A stretch of DNA of 64,000 nt from Dyadobacter sp. 3J3 (GTDB lineage: Bacteria > Bacteroidota > Bacteroidia > Cytophagales > Spirosomataceae): NCBI RefSeq assembly GCF_009801115.1, contig NZ_VTOL01000013.1:1-64000 (forward strand), given 5' to 3'. Positions 61,692-64,000 of this stretch are shown in pieces (within the stretch, counting starts at the first letter, position 1; each line of letters opens with the position of its first letter). A program made the translations under genes and the position numbers. The notes beneath the pieces were generated by a model. The model saw only the letters and a program-made list of their open reading frames with translations, was not told the origin of the DNA and did no database searches.

Positions 61692-63281
61692 ATGAAAAAC
61701 AGGTATCGGATCTTTGCAATTCAGTGGTTTTCTTTGCTGGTAATTGTTTCTTTATCATTAGCTTGTTTCGCAAATGCTGCAAATTCAGAGCCAATGATGG
61801 TAAGCTTTAAGGATGTTTTGGTTAAGCCAGATTTTGATTCGATTGTATTACTGACACCGGATACATATTGCCGGGATACTAATCCGATTATCTTAACTGT
61901 GACGGGTGAAAATATTACCTGGTATGCCGATGCTAGCAAATTAACCAGGCTTGCGCAAGGCAACAGCTATAATCCTTCTCTGCTAAATAAAACCACCACC
62001 TATTTTCTAAGTCAAACGATCAAGGGAATTGAATCGCCTGTCAAGGCCATCACTATTGAAATCGTGGAATATTTTTTAACCGATGTTAAGACAACTCGTG
62101 CCGGTTGCGGGAAAAATGATGGCACAATGACCGTCAGTGCCCGTGGTGGATCAGTTAGCTATCCTTTGCGATATCAGTTAGATGACGGCCCTTTACAACT
62201 CTCTCCGGTTTTTACAAATCTTTCGGCAGGTACTTACAAGCTGGCAGTTTACGCCGCTAACTGTTGGGGTTCAATTGATATAACAGTGGATGGGCAGACA
62301 TCACCGATAATTTCGGCTATTGATTCAAATTCACCTCATTGTGGTAGCACAGATGGATCACTGCGTATTGTCGCCTATGGCGGAACAGGCATTTTGAGCT
62401 ATTCCCTAAATGGTATTGATTTCAAGGATGCTAGTTGGTTTGAAAATCTATCTGGTGGAGTTTACAAAGTTTCGGTTAGAGACGATAGCTTATGTACCGT
62501 TTCGAAGCAGATCTCCCTGAAAAATAGCATAAAACTTCAACTAAATGCAGTTGGACTAATTCCTACCAGCTGTGGCAAACCCAATGGCCAGGTGACAGTC
62601 AATGATGCAGAAGGAAATGGACAGCTGACTTATTCGCTCACAGGTCACTCTGATCAGCAGTTGCCTGTATTTGACAATTTGTATGCCGGTAATTATCAAG
62701 TATCAGCAAAGGATGAGGATGGCTGCAGCGACACGCAGTTAATTGCAGTTGCTGACAGTGAAGGACCAATAATTACGCATATTGACAAGCATATGCCTAC
62801 TTGTGATTTGTCGGATGGCGGCCTAACTATCTCTATCACTGGCAGGGGAAACCATTTTTACAGTATTGATGGTGAGCATTATCAGCAGGATTCGTCGTTT
62901 GCCCGACTCTCGGCAGGAAATTACATTGTGACTGTAAAAGATGATGCGAACTGCACTACTGAAAAGAACATTAATCTTGACGAGCCCTGCGGTCAGCAGC
63001 TTTACTTACCTACTTCATTTACCCCTAACAATGACGGAATAAACGATAGCTGGACTATTTACTTTCCAGTTGCCAGTCTGGATATAAAGGAGCTGACAAT
63101 TTACAATCGGTGGGGTGAAGTTATTTTTAACAGCAAGCCAGGAAGTGTGCAAAGCGGAACGATTCTTTGGGACGGTAGTTATAAGGGAATTATTTTAAAT
63201 GGATTATTTACTTACCAAATAAGGGTACAGCTATCTTCTGGCCAAAGTTACCTTTACCACAGTACGATTATTATACTTTAA
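61692..63281 (+). CDS. SprB-repeat-like secreted protein with T9SS type B sorting domain
   Basis: 529 residues from ATG 61692. Signal peptide (to about residue 30). After a first domain come four repeats of about 75 residues, each beginning near a Cys and containing a GTxxLSAGxYxVxVxD-type end (e.g. FTNLSAGTYKLAVYAANC, FENLSGGVYKVSVRDDSLC, FARLSAGNYIVTVKDDANC), like those in the gliding adhesin SprB. The C-terminal LPTSFTPNNDGINDSWTIYF...IYNRWGEVIFN is the CHU_C/T9SS type B sorting domain. Probably a surface adhesin. Earlier in-frame starts (61680, 61644) remain possible. Confidence 0.85.
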   Translation: MKNRYRIFAIQWFSLLVIVSLSLACFANAANSEPMMVSFKDVLVKPDFDSIVLLTPDTYCRDTNPIILTVTGENITWYADASKLTRLAQGNSYNPSLLNKTTTYFLSQTIKGIESPVKAITIEIVEYFLTDVKTTRAGCGKNDGTMTVSARGGSVSYPLRYQLDDGPLQLSPVFTNLSAGTYKLAVYAANCWGSIDITVDGQTSPIISAIDSNSPHCGSTDGSLRIVAYGGTGILSYSLNGIDFKDASWFENLSGGVYKVSVRDDSLCTVSKQISLKNSIKLQLNAVGLIPTSCGKPNGQVTVNDAEGNGQLTYSLTGHSDQQLPVFDNLYAGNYQVSAKDEDGCSDTQLIAVADSEGPIITHIDKHMPTCDLSDGGLTISITGRGNHFYSIDGEHYQQDSSFARLSAGNYIVTVKDDANCTTEKNINLDEPCGQQLYLPTSFTPNNDGINDSWTIYFPVASLDIKELTIYNRWGEVIFNSKPGSVQSGTILWDGSYKGIILNGLFTYQIRVQLSSGQSYLYHSTIIIL

Positions 63282-63881
63282 GAGCTGATATTTGGTCTTA
63301 GCGACATTGTTTTTTTGAATCTTGCTGCATATTAGGCTGCGCAAAAAGTTAGCATACAAATAGCAAGATCTCAGCTAAAAGATCTGTCTCAAATAAAATC
63401 GATTTAAATTAGTATTAGAAAATACCTTCCGTGAGTCAGACAAGCACCCGTCAGACATCCATATTAAAATTATGTTAAATAAATTCCAGTTTAGGAGGTA
63501 AGTTAAATTATTAGTAATTGTTGTAATTTAATAAACTATAACAATTTGGATGGGTGTATAGTTAAAATACTAAATCGTGGCATAGCCAGTTTTATGTTTG
63601 AACTACCTCTGAAAAATAGGAAATGAAGGATACGCTGATTGATCGGTATTGGAAGAATCCAGATGCCTTGGTCATCCGATTATAAATCATTGACCTGATC
63701 TAGTTAATTTCAGCAGTGGCTGCCTTTCCTCAATTTCTGAATTTTGGTGATTATTAGCTTCGAATTCTCCACCCCCCGTGAACGCTACGGAGCAAACCGT
63801 ACTGAAAGGGCATAAGTATCATGTAGTCATGTTTGAGTAAAGGACTTTTGAGAATCAGGTATTGGTCATTTTGTTAAATCT
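63282..63881. other. Intergenic region, no clear gene
   Basis: About 600 bases. ATCTTGCT (63319-63326) and AGCAAGAT (63362-63369) can form a loose hairpin. Short frames on both strands at 63700-63840 are open but not recognisable. It may contain decayed sequence. Confidence 0.4.
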
Positions 63882-64000
63882 TTACGACAACTTCCTGGTA
63901 ATCAACTCCGCTGCCTCCCGCAAAGCTTGCACGATTTCCCTTTTACGGGATGCGGAAAAACGATATTCAGGAAGAAATATGCTAAGTCCGGCAACGACAA
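63882..64000 (-). CDS. IclR family regulator, C-terminal end only
   Basis: The minus-strand frame entering from the right edge reads VVAGLSIFLPEYRFSASRKR then EIVQALREAAELITRKLS and stops at 63882. This is the end of the IclR effector-binding domain. The rest, including the HTH, lies beyond the window. Its target genes are probably further right. Confidence 0.7.
   Translation of the reverse strand, partial: VVAGLSIFLPEYRFSASRKREIVQALREAAELITRKLS

Noticed and set aside
63700..63840. Open short frames on both strands (e.g. GGGEFEANNHQNSEIEER on minus)
   Set aside because: Both strands are open over less than 50 codons and neither matches a family I know; not enough to call a gene.
1..64000. 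CRISPR arrays, tRNA or rRNA genes
   Set aside because: No spaced direct repeats of CRISPR type and no tRNA cloverleaf or rRNA sequence was seen when reading the intergenic regions by eye.

Overview
The window looks like chromosomal DNA of a Bacteroidota bacterium of the order Cytophagales, most like Dyadobacter/Spirosoma relatives. This rests on several observations: type IX secretion (T9SS) sorting tails of types A and B, TonB-dependent outer-membrane receptors with CarboxypepD_reg N-termini, AraC-rich gene content, promoters of the form TTTG-N20-TAnnTTTG, few Shine-Dalgarno sites and moderate GC. The genus is an inference. No rRNA, tRNA or CRISPR array was seen.

Layout. 0-10 kb: an IS-transposase tail at the left edge, then housekeeping genes (PTPS/QueD-like, folE, sugar-phosphate isomerase-like protein, cation efflux, NUDIX, LysE exporter, GH3-like, surE, GNAT, trhO, deoxynucleoside kinase). 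A REP-like inverted repeat pair lies between lysE and GH3. 10-19 kb: a VOC protein, the stump of a sensor kinase, then a TonB receptor, a TPR lipoprotein and two tandem DUF4331 proteins. 19.5-21.8 kb: trpB-trpA behind a strong promoter and an attenuator whose leader peptide carries tandem Trp codons. 21.9-31 kb: a secreted cyclophilin, gamma-glutamyltransferase, and a three-gene block of planctomycete-type cytochrome/DUF1553, DUF1501 and membrane cytochrome-LRR proteins. 31-38 kb: DUF4105, a T9SS protein, TonB-like barrel plus PAP2 phosphatase, and a DUF6268-like porin.

38-61 kb is accessory and stress-related. It holds HxlR/DoxX with a perfect palindromic operator, an alpha/beta hydrolase, exported thiol peroxidase, a complete RND efflux operon, HTH/DUF2975, and several oxidoreductase genes each beside an AraC regulator (AhpD-like, TetX-like, aldo/keto reductase, DJ-1/PfpI). 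Decay is visible here: an AraC gene without its sensor half, a DUF2442 remnant reading in frame into tpx, a pyridoxamine-phosphate-oxidase-like gene broken by one extra A, and a propeller-repeat protein cut off next to the TetX-like gene. 61.7-64 kb: a T9SS type B protein with SprB-like repeats and, at the right edge, the tail of an IclR regulator.

The best candidates for follow-up are the trp attenuator (apparently leaderless leader peptide), the DUF4331/TPR/TonB locus, the cytochrome/DUF1501 trio, and the REP-like elements that share one two-hairpin architecture at two distant sites.
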